64,000 nt of DNA, taken from assembly GCF_000515255.1 (NCBI RefSeq), contig NZ_KI911559.1, positions 220,149 through 284,148 of the forward strand, read 5' to 3'. The position numbers and the translations under genes were made by a program. Source of the stretch: Rhodovibrio salinarum DSM 9154. Its GTDB lineage: Bacteria; Pseudomonadota; Alphaproteobacteria; Kiloniellales; Rhodovibrionaceae. The notes below the pieces were generated by a model, which saw only the letters and a program-made list of their open reading frames with translations, searched no databases and was not told the DNA's origin. This document shows positions 57,145 through 64,000 of this stretch, in pieces (position 1 is the stretch's first letter; the number at the start of each line of letters is the position of its first letter).

Positions 57145-58320
57145 CTACTTGATGTTGTAGGCGTTCTTCAGATCGTCGACGAGGTCGAGCTTCTCCCACG
57201 AGAAACCGCCATCGCCGTCCGGATGCCGACCGAAGTGGCCGTAGGCCGCGGTGCGGGCGTAGATCGGCCGGTTCAGCTTGAGGTGAGTGCGGATGCCGCG
57301 CGGCGACAGGTCCATCAGCTCCCGCAGCACGCCGGCCAGCTTGTCGGTGTCGACCTCGCCGGTGCCATGGGTGTCGATGTAGACGCTGAGCGGCTTGGCG
57401 ATGCCGATGGCGTAGGACAGCTGAATCGTGCAGCGCCGCGCCAACCCGGCGGCGACCACGTTCTTCGCCAGGTAACGGCCCGCGTACGCGGCCGAGCGGT
57501 CGACCTTCGACGGATCCTTGCCGGAGAAGGCGCCGCCGCCGTGCGGCGCCGCGCCCCCATAGGTGTCGACGATGATCTTGCGTCCCGTAAGACCGGCGTC
57601 GCCGTCCGGACCGCCGATCACGAAGCGCCCGGTCGGGTTCACGTAGAACTCTTCCTCCGGGCACATCCAGCCGTCGGGCAGCACGTTGGTGACGTGCGGA
57701 CGCACCAACTCACGGACCTGCTCGCTGCTCGCCGCCTCGCTGTGCTGGGTGGAGACCACCACGCTGGTCGCGCGCACCGGTTCGCCCGCGCGATATTCCA
57801 GGGTGATCTGGCTCTTCGCGTCGGGCTGCAGCTCCGGCTCGGCGCCGGAATGACGCGCCTCGGCGAGCGATTGCAGGATGTTGTGGGCGTAGTAGATCGG
57901 CGCGGGCATCAGATCCGGCGTCTCGTCGCACGCAAAACCGAACATGATACCCTGGTCGCCAGCGCCTTCGTCCTTGTCCTCACCGGCGTCAACGCCTTGG
58001 GCGATGTCGGCGGACTGCTCGTGCAGGTGGTTCTCGAAAGCAGCCGTGTTCCAGTGGAAGCCGTCCTGCTCGTAGCCGATCTCGCGGACCGCCCGGCGCG
58101 CAACCTCTTCCAGCAGATCGCCGGTGACCGATGCCGGACCGCGCGTCTCGCCGGCCAGGATGATCCGGTTGGTGGTGGCCAGCGTCTCGACCGCGCAGCG
58201 CGAATTCGCGTCGTGCGACAGGAAGGTATCGACGATGGCATCGGAAATCCGGTCGCAGACCTTGTCCGGGTGGCCTTCGGAGACGGACTCACTGGTGAAG
58301 AGGTAACTATCGCGTCGCAC
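57145..58320 (-). CDS. metK: S-adenosylmethionine synthetase
   Basis: 391-residue cytosolic enzyme making SAM from methionine and ATP. The start [20 protein letters not shown] holds the ATP-binding residues, [12 protein letters not shown] is the conserved hexapeptide-like region, and [19 protein letters not shown] contains the P-loop-like stretch. GTG start at 58320. It is preceded by an HTH regulator gene, with a 214-base leader between. Confidence 0.96.
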   Translation of the reverse strand: MRRDSYLFTSESVSEGHPDKVCDRISDAIVDTFLSHDANSRCAVETLATTNRIILAGETRGPASVTGDLLEEVARRAVREIGYEQDGFHWNTAAFENHLHEQSADIAQGVDAGEDKDEGAGDQGIMFGFACDETPDLMPAPIYYAHNILQSLAEARHSGAEPELQPDAKSQITLEYRAGEPVRATSVVVSTQHSEAASSEQVRELVRPHVTNVLPDGWMCPEEEFYVNPTGRFVIGGPDGDAGLTGRKIIVDTYGGAAPHGGGAFSGKDPSKVDRSAAYAGRYLAKNVVAAGLARRCTIQLSYAIGIAKPLSVYIDTHGTGEVDTDKLAGVLRELMDLSPRGIRTHLKLNRPIYARTAAYGHFGRHPDGDGGFSWEKLDLVDDLKNAYNIK

Positions 58321-58534
58321 GCTGATACGCTCCGGAGATTGGACTGGAGGGGCGGAACCGGCCGATCGGTCGGTTAAGCGGGTCGCGGATCAGGTGAACC
58401 GCAGCGCGGCAAACAGTTGCCGCGCCATGCCCGCTGGGTCAAGCGCGTAAACGGGGAAGCGTGCGGGCCAAACGCCGGGCGCCCACGGACGCAGGTCAGC
58501 TTTCGAAATCCGGATGACGATGAGCGGAGGAGTC
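58321..58534 (-). promoter_or_regulatory. metK leader with stable stem-loops
   Basis: On the minus strand a 9-base stem GCGCGGCAA/TTGCCGCGC (loop CTGT) at about 58404-58425 and a second stem AACCG...CGGTT enclosing CCGATCGG at about 58356-58375. Neither has a T-run. The layout does not match any SAM riboswitch class that I know, so regulation, if any, is undefined. Confidence 0.35.
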
Positions 58535-59023
58535 TCAGCCGGCGTGCTCGTCCCGCGTAGGCTCGGCCTCGTCCTCATCCTCGCCGTGCACGGCCAGGGT
58601 CTTGGTCAGGTCGAACAGGCGCTTGCGGACGTGTGGATCGGCGATGCGGTAGTAAGCACGCACGAGTTCAAGCGTCTCGCGCTTGGCCATCGGGTCCGGC
58701 TCGTAGGGCTCCGGTTCCTCGTAAAGGCCTTGGGCCAGCGCGGGGGAGCGCTCTTTCGTCTCCGGGCTCATTTCCTCGTAAAAAAAGGAAACCGGCACGT
58801 CGAGCACGCGCGCGAGATCGTACAACCGGCTGGCACCGATACGGTTTGCGCCACGCTCGTATTTCTGAACCTGCTGGAAAGTCAGACCGATCGCTTCGCC
58901 CAGCTTTTCCTGGCTCATTCCCAGAAGGGTCCGGCGCAATCGCACGCGGCTGCCCACATGCACATCGATCGGATTAGGTTGGCCAGAGCCACGCCCGTAA
59001 GTCGGTTTTTCGCCGCCGGTCAT
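58535..59023 (-). CDS. Cro/CI-type helix-turn-helix regulator
   Basis: 162 residues with an N-terminal HTH_3 domain (VRLRRTLLGMSQEKLGEAIG and FQQVQKYERGANRIGASRLY, about 27-80), a short linker FYEEMSPETKE and a helical acidic C-terminus. This gene type commonly sits between lnt and metK in alphaproteobacteria; its targets are not established here. ATG 59023 has AAGGA at proper distance and a promoter 40-70 bases upstream. Confidence 0.9.
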   Translation of the reverse strand: MTGGEKPTYGRGSGQPNPIDVHVGSRVRLRRTLLGMSQEKLGEAIGLTFQQVQKYERGANRIGASRLYDLARVLDVPVSFFYEEMSPETKERSPALAQGLYEEPEPYEPDPMAKRETLELVRAYYRIADPHVRKRLFDLTKTLAVHGEDEDEAEPTRDEHAG

Positions 59024-59067
59024 GCGTCCTTTTTCTCCCAACGCCGGGAACGGATCGTTGGGCCGTT

Positions 59068-59096
59068 CTTCTATTCACACACCAGTATGCGGTCAA
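59068..59096 (-). promoter_or_regulatory. Promoter of the HTH regulator gene
   Basis: Minus strand TTGACC (59091-59096), 17-base spacer, TAGAAG (59068-59073). Predicted start near 59061, giving a leader of about 38 bases. The TTGACC box is strong, the -10 moderate. It may also drive metK by read-through. Confidence 0.6.
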
Positions 59097-59230
59097 CAAA
59101 GGAATGAGGCCCCGCAATCCCCACTACACGGCGTTATAGTACGTGACGGTCTCAAGCATGTACAGGAATACGATGGTACACGTTTAGCGGGCAATCACTT
59201 GATAAACGCGAGCCTAGCGCGCGCGAAATC

Positions 59231-60838
59231 TCAGAAGCGACGCAAAAGCAATGCGATACCCAAAACGATCAGGACGAGAAAACCCGCAATCAAATCACCG
59301 AAACGCGCATAGAACGTTCCCCCAGCGATTGCTTGAGGCAACGGTCCGTCCAAAATACCTACTTTTTGCAGACCCAGTTGCCGCAGTGTCCGGCCCCAGG
59401 GATCGACGATCACGGAAATGCCGGTATTCGCCGCACGCACCAGCGGCAAGCCCTGCTCGATCGCGCGCAGCCGGGCACTCGCGAGGTGCTGGTAGGGGCC
59501 GGAGGAAACGCCGAACCAGGCATCATTGGTGATGTTCAGCAACCACGCCGGCTGTGTGCCCGACGTCGTCACCTCCTGCGGGAAGATCACTTCATAGCAG
59601 ATCAAGGCCGAAAAGGGCGGCAGACTTGGTATGTCGAGCGTGGTCTTCCGGCGGCCCGGGGTGAAGTCGGTCGACCCTTGGGTCAGCTTCGGAAACGGCA
59701 GGTACTGGCGCAACGGCACATACTCGCCGAACGGCACCAGATGCACCTTGTCGTACGCCGCCAACTCCCGGCCATCGGCGCCAAGGGCGAGCAGGCTATT
59801 GTGGTAGACCCGACGGTCGTCCTGCTGCGTAACCCTTGGCGCGCCGGTAAGCAGCGCGCCCCCCTCCGGCGCGGCGCGGGCGAGCAGTCTGCGCAGCTCG
59901 GGCTGGCGCGACAGGAAGTAGGGCACAGCCGTTTCCGGCCAGATCACATGCGTGCGGCTGTCGAAGCCCGCGCGCCGCGACAGGTCGATGTGCTTGCGCA
60001 CGTGCGCCAGGCGCAGGTCGTCCCGCCATTTCAGGTGCTGGGGAATCCCAGGCTGGACCAAGCGCAGGCGAATGCCGTCGTGGACCTGCGCCCCCGGCGG
60101 CGGTGCGGCCTGCAGGCGCAAGATCCCGCCCCCGCCGAGCAGGACGATGATCCCCAGCGCCGCCGCCACGCTGGCCCAGGCGCCCCGTCGGCCGCCGGCC
60201 CAGCCCAGCAGCGCCGGCAGGCCGGCCGCGAGCACGGTCAGCAGGCTGAGTCCCCAGGCCCCGATCAACGCGGCGGCCTGCTGCGCAGCCGGCCAGAACC
60301 CCCAGACGGTCGCCGCTAGGTTCCAAGGGAAGCCGGTCAAGAGCTGCCCGCGCAGCCATTCCGCAAGCGTCCAAACCGCCGCCAGCGCCAGGACGCGCGC
60401 GACCCCTTGCGCCGTACCCGACGGACGGTCCCACAACGGCAGGGCCCGCAAGGCGGCCAGCATCAGCCCCTTGTAGATCGCCAAGCCCGCCGCGAGCCCC
60501 AGCACGGCGAACGGCATCATCCAGGCATAGCGCGCGGCATCGACGAAAAAAGCAATGCCGATCCAGTAAAGCCCGGCGGCGAAGTGCCCCAGGCCGAACG
60601 CCCAGCCGACCCAGAAAGCCGCGCGCACGCGCGTCGTCCCGCTGGTCAGCCATAAAAGGCCAACCACCGCAGGCACCAGCAACGGAACCAGATAGACCGG
60701 CGGCAGGGCGAGCGCGGTCGAAGCCCCCAGCAGGGCCGCCAAGGCGAGTCGGCGCCAGCCGGTTAGCTGCGCCGTGCGCCCAGCCAGGCGCGCCAGCGGC
60801 GCATCGAGGGTCGGCTCCCGGGTGTCGGCAGCGGTCAT
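59231..60838 (-). CDS. lnt: Apolipoprotein N-acyltransferase
   Basis: 535-residue inner-membrane enzyme that adds the third acyl chain to lipoproteins. About six membrane helices in the first 215 residues, the nitrilase-fold periplasmic domain with the catalytic triad Glu (HVIWPETAVPYF), Lys (YDKVHLVPFGEY) and Cys (ALICYEVIFP), and a C-terminal helix. Follows corC by 141 bases. Confidence 0.96.
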   Translation of the reverse strand: MTAADTREPTLDAPLARLAGRTAQLTGWRRLALAALLGASTALALPPVYLVPLLVPAVVGLLWLTSGTTRVRAAFWVGWAFGLGHFAAGLYWIGIAFFVDAARYAWMMPFAVLGLAAGLAIYKGLMLAALRALPLWDRPSGTAQGVARVLALAAVWTLAEWLRGQLLTGFPWNLAATVWGFWPAAQQAAALIGAWGLSLLTVLAAGLPALLGWAGGRRGAWASVAAALGIIVLLGGGGILRLQAAPPPGAQVHDGIRLRLVQPGIPQHLKWRDDLRLAHVRKHIDLSRRAGFDSRTHVIWPETAVPYFLSRQPELRRLLARAAPEGGALLTGAPRVTQQDDRRVYHNSLLALGADGRELAAYDKVHLVPFGEYVPLRQYLPFPKLTQGSTDFTPGRRKTTLDIPSLPPFSALICYEVIFPQEVTTSGTQPAWLLNITNDAWFGVSSGPYQHLASARLRAIEQGLPLVRAANTGISVIVDPWGRTLRQLGLQKVGILDGPLPQAIAGGTFYARFGDLIAGFLVLIVLGIALLLRRF

Positions 60839-60979
60839 GGGCGCTCTTTGATCTGCATGAATGGGGTACAGGCCTGGAATACTGTCCGTGCCCCGCCTCC
60901 ATGTGAGGGAAGAGAGCTCGACAAGACAGCTTGCCGAACCGGTCGTACAGGCGGTTTAGACCATCGAGCGGTCCGTGGC

Positions 60980-61978
60980 CTACCCCTCCGCATCCTCGCT
61001 GGAGACATGCCAGGGCGGGAGGTTGCGCACGCGCAGGCGCTTCACACGACGCGGGTCGGCTTCCATCACCTCGAAGGAAACGCCGCTGTCGTGGACGATC
61101 AATTCGCCGCGACCAGGAACCCGCCCGGCGATGTAGAACACCAGCCCGCCCAGCGTATCGATGTCCTCCTCGCGCTCGTCATCGGTCAGCATGGCGCCGA
61201 CACGCTCCTCGAACTCCTCGATCGGGGTGCGCGCGTCGGCGACCAGCGAACCGTCGGGCCGGGCGACCAGCTTGGGACCCTCGGCGACGTCGTGCTCGTC
61301 CTCGATCTCGCCGACGATCTCCTCGACCAGGTCCTCGATGGTGATCAGACCGTCGATACCGCCGAACTCGTCAACCACCAGCGCCATGTGCACGCGCGAC
61401 AGCCGCATCTCCAAAAGCAGGTCGAGCACCGGCATCGATGGGGCGACGAACAGCACCTCCCGGGTGATCCGGGACAGCTTGAAGCCGGCAGCATCCTTGG
61501 CGTGCGCCAGCACGTCCTTGATGTGCACCAGCCCGATCACGTCGTCCAGGCTGTCGCGGTAGACCGGCAGGCGCGAGTGGCCGCCCTGGCTCATCACGTC
61601 GATCAGGTCGTCGAGCGAACTGTCGACGTGAACGGCGCGGATGTCGGCGCGCGGCACCATCACGTCGTAGGCGGTCAGGTGACGCAGATGCAGGATATTC
61701 GCCAGCATCACCCGCTCGTGGGTGCCGATGGCGCTGCCTTCCTGGTCCTCGCGCTCGCTCTCCTCGATGATCTCCTCGATCGTCGACCGCAGGGAAGAAT
61801 GGTCGCCGCCGCGCTGACGCACCAGGTTACGCAGCCAGGTGCCCATCAGTTGCGCCAGCGTCTGCTCGCCTTCCTCGGACGCCTTGGTCTGCGCCGGACG
61901 CCCCTGGCCGTTGGCACGCACAGCCGTATTGGCCGTGCGCGGCTCGCCGGTCGGCGTGCTCCAGCCGTTGTCGCTCAT
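60980..61978 (-). CDS. corC: CorC/TlyC-type protein with CBS pair and CorC_HlyC domain
   Basis: 332 residues, no membrane helices. After a disordered start, two CBS domains (AYDVMVPRADIRAVHVDSSL and GLVHIKDVLAH to VLFVAPSMPVLDLLLEM, about 105-235) and the C-terminal CorC_HlyC domain (about 250-325). The stretch VDEFGGIDGLITIEDLVEEI is the family mark. Linked to divalent-cation efflux or tolerance by family. Its ATG overlaps the ybeY stop. Confidence 0.92.
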   Translation of the reverse strand: MSDNGWSTPTGEPRTANTAVRANGQGRPAQTKASEEGEQTLAQLMGTWLRNLVRQRGGDHSSLRSTIEEIIEESEREDQEGSAIGTHERVMLANILHLRHLTAYDVMVPRADIRAVHVDSSLDDLIDVMSQGGHSRLPVYRDSLDDVIGLVHIKDVLAHAKDAAGFKLSRITREVLFVAPSMPVLDLLLEMRLSRVHMALVVDEFGGIDGLITIEDLVEEIVGEIEDEHDVAEGPKLVARPDGSLVADARTPIEEFEERVGAMLTDDEREEDIDTLGGLVFYIAGRVPGRGELIVHDSGVSFEVMEADPRRVKRLRVRNLPPWHVSSEDAEG

Positions 61979-62655
61979 TCCCCACCTCCCGTGGACGCCT
62001 CGCCCGGCTGGGCGCTTTCCGCGGCCAGTGCATAGGGATCCGCGATTCCGAGCCCGGCGAGCACGCGACGCTCCAAGGCCTCCATCGTCTCCGCCTCGGC
62101 CGCGGCCATATGGTCGTAGCCCAGCAAGTGCAGCAGGCCGTGCACACACAGATGGCTCAGGTGATCGCCCGTCGCCTTGCCCTGGTCGTCGGCCTCGCGC
62201 AATACGGTCTCGCGCGCCAGCACCACGTCGCCCAGCAGCACCGGCTCGCCGTCGGGCGAATCGGGGGCTTCGACGTCTTCCAGGTTGGCGAAGGAGAGAA
62301 CGTTGGTTGGCTTGTCCTGGTCGCGGTAGTCGCGGTTCAGCGCCTGCACCGTGGCGTCGTCGGTGAGCACGACGCTCACCTCCGCCCCGTCGGGCGCGAA
62401 CGCCTGGGCGCCATCGGACAAGCCTGCCCAGGCCGCTTTGGTGGCCCGCTCGGCCAGAGCGTCGGCCGCGGGCACATCATGCATCCAGGTGTCGTCCTGG
62501 ATCAGGACCGCCACCTCCAGGGCGCCGGCGTTCGCGTGCGGCGCGGGCTGGATCGGCGGCCCGCCGGTACTTGAGTCGGTTTGCGTCTCTGCGCCCGGAC
62601 TTGAAGCCTCCGGCCCGGGCGCGCTGGTGGGGGAGCTTCTAGGTCGTTCGCTCAT
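61975..62655 (-). CDS. ybeY: Endoribonuclease YbeY
   Basis: 226-residue zinc-dependent RNase of 16S rRNA maturation and ribosome quality control. The metal motif is HLCVHGLLHLLGYDH near residue 170, and TNVLSFANLE is the preceding family motif. An extra disordered N-terminus of about 40 residues and a similar tail lengthen it compared with enterobacterial homologues. Confidence 0.94.
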   Translation of the reverse strand: MSERPRSSPTSAPGPEASSPGAETQTDSSTGGPPIQPAPHANAGALEVAVLIQDDTWMHDVPAADALAERATKAAWAGLSDGAQAFAPDGAEVSVVLTDDATVQALNRDYRDQDKPTNVLSFANLEDVEAPDSPDGEPVLLGDVVLARETVLREADDQGKATGDHLSHLCVHGLLHLLGYDHMAAAEAETMEALERRVLAGLGIADPYALAAESAQPGEASTGGGE

Positions 62656-62726
62656 CTCAGGTCGCCGGTGATTGTCCTATGCTGATCGCCGGGGCGCGCG
62701 GTACCTCCGCTCTGCCCGCGGCACGG

Positions 62727-63797
62727 TCACCCCGCGTTGCCGCCGCCATCGTGACGCCGGTCGCTGCGGTTCTTGTCGCGCGCTTCGTAGGCGCGGACGA
62801 TCTTGGTCACAAGCGGGTGGCGCACCACGTCCGCATCGGTGAATCGGACGACGCCCACGCCCTCCATACCCGTCAAAAGCTCGCAGGCATCGCGCAAACC
62901 GGACGGCTCGCCCTTGGGCAGGTCGACCTGCGACAGGTCGCCGGTGATCGCCATCCGGCCGTTCTCGCCCAGTCGGGTCAGGAACATCTTCATCTGCACA
63001 GCCGTCGTGTTCTGCGCCTCGTCCAGGATGACGAAGGAATTCGACAGCGTGCGTCCCCGCATGAAGGCCAGCGGCGCCACTTCGATCTCGCCCGAGGACA
63101 GGCGGCGCACCACCTGCTCCGCCGGCAGCATCTCGTAGAGCGCGTCCTGCAACGGACGCAGGTAGGGATCGACCTTTTCACGCAGGTCGCCCGGCAGAAA
63201 GCCGAGCCGTTCGCCCGCCTCGACGGCCGGGCGGGAGAGTATGATCCGGTCGACCCGGCCCTGCAGCAGTTCCTCCACCGCGACCGCGACGGCCAGATAG
63301 GTCTTGCCTGTCCCCGCCGGACCCAGGCCGAACACCAAGTCGTGATCGCGCAGCGCCTGGATGTAGCTGGCCTGCCGGTTGGAGCGCGGGGTGATCGTCT
63401 TGCGCTTGGTGCGGATCGCCAGATCCTCGGCATGCACCTGCGTCGCGCCCCGCTTGGCTTGGGCCGGCTGCGCGGCCGGCGGATCGGAGGGCTTATCGGC
63501 GCTGCTGTCGGACATGCGGATCGCGGCGTCGACTTCGTTCCGATCGACGCTCATCCCTTTCTCCAGGCGGCGGTAAAGCGCATTCAGGGTCTGCTCCGCG
63601 GCCGCCGCCGCATCGGGATCGCCGGTGATGGCGATCTTGTTGCCGCGGGTGGCGATCGAGACGTTAAGCTGTTGCTCGACCCGAGCGAGATGCTGGTCGT
63701 GCTCACCAAACAGCAGTGGCAGCAGACTGTTGTCGTCGAACTGCAGCTGCAACGGCTGGTCCGGGGTGGCCTGACTGCTAAAAGACGCGGGGCTCAA
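62727..63797 (-). CDS. ybeZ: PhoH-like ATPase (YbeZ)
   Basis: 356 residues: KH-like N-terminal part, then the PhoH P-loop domain with Walker A GLGPAGTGKTYLA (about 158), Walker B FVILDEAQNTT and RMAITGDLSQVDLP. It partners YbeY in RNA metabolism. The TTG start at 63797 overlaps the TGA of the upstream miaB gene, which decides it. Confidence 0.94.
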   Translation of the reverse strand: MSPASFSSQATPDQPLQLQFDDNSLLPLLFGEHDQHLARVEQQLNVSIATRGNKIAITGDPDAAAAAEQTLNALYRRLEKGMSVDRNEVDAAIRMSDSSADKPSDPPAAQPAQAKRGATQVHAEDLAIRTKRKTITPRSNRQASYIQALRDHDLVFGLGPAGTGKTYLAVAVAVEELLQGRVDRIILSRPAVEAGERLGFLPGDLREKVDPYLRPLQDALYEMLPAEQVVRRLSSGEIEVAPLAFMRGRTLSNSFVILDEAQNTTAVQMKMFLTRLGENGRMAITGDLSQVDLPKGEPSGLRDACELLTGMEGVGVVRFTDADVVRHPLVTKIVRAYEARDKNRSDRRHDGGGNAG

Positions 63798-64000
63798 ACG
63801 GCCGTGCTCTCCTCGATCCGGGTCCGCGGGGTGGTCGGCATACCTGTATCACCTGCCAAGGTGGCCTCGGCGAGGCGGCCGTGCAAGCTGTTGCCGCGCA
63901 CGCTCAGCACCTCGACCTCGGCGATCCGGCCGATCCGAGTGTCCGGCGCCTCGACCGCCAAGCTCTGCATGTAGGGCGTCCGCCCGACCAACTGACCTGG
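63794..64000 (-). CDS. miaB: tRNA methylthiotransferase MiaB, C-terminal fragment (truncated by window edge)
   Basis: The last 68 residues of a protein entering from the right edge: PGQLVGRTPYMQSLAVEAP followed by a TRAM domain (RIAEVEVLSVRGNSLHGRL). The match to the MiaB C-terminus and the following phoH-ybeY genes make the identification secure. The radical SAM domains are outside the window. Confidence 0.9.
   Translation of the reverse strand, partial: PGQLVGRTPYMQSLAVEAPDTRIGRIAEVEVLSVRGNSLHGRLAEATLAGDTGMPTTPRTRIEESTAV

Noticed and set aside
58321-58534. SAM riboswitch in front of metK
   Set aside because: I compared the leader by eye with SAM-II and SAM/SAH conserved segments and found no match; kept only as an undefined structured leader.
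58390-58578. Short minus-strand frame in the metK leader
   Set aside because: Its only starts lie inside the HTH gene in another frame and no binding site precedes it.

Overview
This is a high-GC bacterial chromosome segment. The gene order points to an alphaproteobacterium, most likely of the Rhodospirillales type. The right third carries miaB-phoH-ybeY-corC-lnt-(HTH)-metK-trmB-rimP-nusA-ylxR-infB-rbfA-truB-rpsO-pnp, all on the minus strand. Other alphaproteobacterial signs are the ubiA/rsmE/gshA cluster, a DUF1674 (SDHAF4-type) gene, DUF3422, a class-II-like GshA and a Gram-negative lipoprotein, outer-membrane and ubiquinone gene set. Species cannot be assigned from sequence reading alone.

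Layout, left to right. 1-3.1 kb: the 5' part of ftsK (runs off the left edge) behind a class I/II aminotransferase. 3.4-4.7 kb: a divergent merR / alpha-beta hydrolase pair of lower GC, sharing a textbook MerR-type operator. 4.9-6.7 kb: glnK-amt ammonium operon with its own terminator and a sigma-54-like upstream region. 7.1-10.4 kb: a UbiH-family hydroxylase, an exported unknown protein and a UMF1-type MFS transporter. 10.4-14.6 kb: a terminator-ended structured intergenic region followed by the cytochrome c maturation genes ccmABCDE and ccmG (ccmF and ccmH are not here). 14.8-18.0 kb: a polar amino acid ABC transporter (ATPase, binding protein, two permeases) with a hairpin after the binding-protein gene. 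18.0-28.2 kb: glycosyltransferase-like protein, stand-alone receiver, RsmF-like methyltransferase, ABC-class ATPase, PAS histidine kinase, TTC38-like TPR protein, LpxR-like lipid A deacylase and an unknown protein.

28.4-31.3 kb: an aldo/keto reductase-tetR operon with a clear palindromic operator, then a less GC-rich patch with a DUF1902/HicA toxin-antitoxin pair ending at tRNA-Arg(CCU). 31.5-38.1 kb: proline iminopeptidase, a thermonuclease-fold protein lacking two catalytic acidic residues, an M48/LysM lipoprotein, DUF1674, htpX and rsmB. Two short elements of about 200 bp with related inverted ends and the same internal hairpin bracket DUF1674-htpX. 38.1-45.6 kb: DUF3422, tldD followed by a candidate small RNA, gshA-rsmE and divergent ubiA plus an ETF-beta-type lysine methyltransferase. 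45.6-64 kb: the translation/RNA-decay operon block listed above, with a promoter and an early terminator ahead of rimP-nusA-infB that together look like an attenuator or a small RNA.

Most of the window is conserved housekeeping DNA. The material most worth following up is non-coding: the paired inverted-end elements, the candidate RNAs at 10.56-10.74, 41.26-41.35 and 56.10-56.18 kb, and the operator dyads. Two enzyme-fold proteins with replaced catalytic residues also deserve a check.
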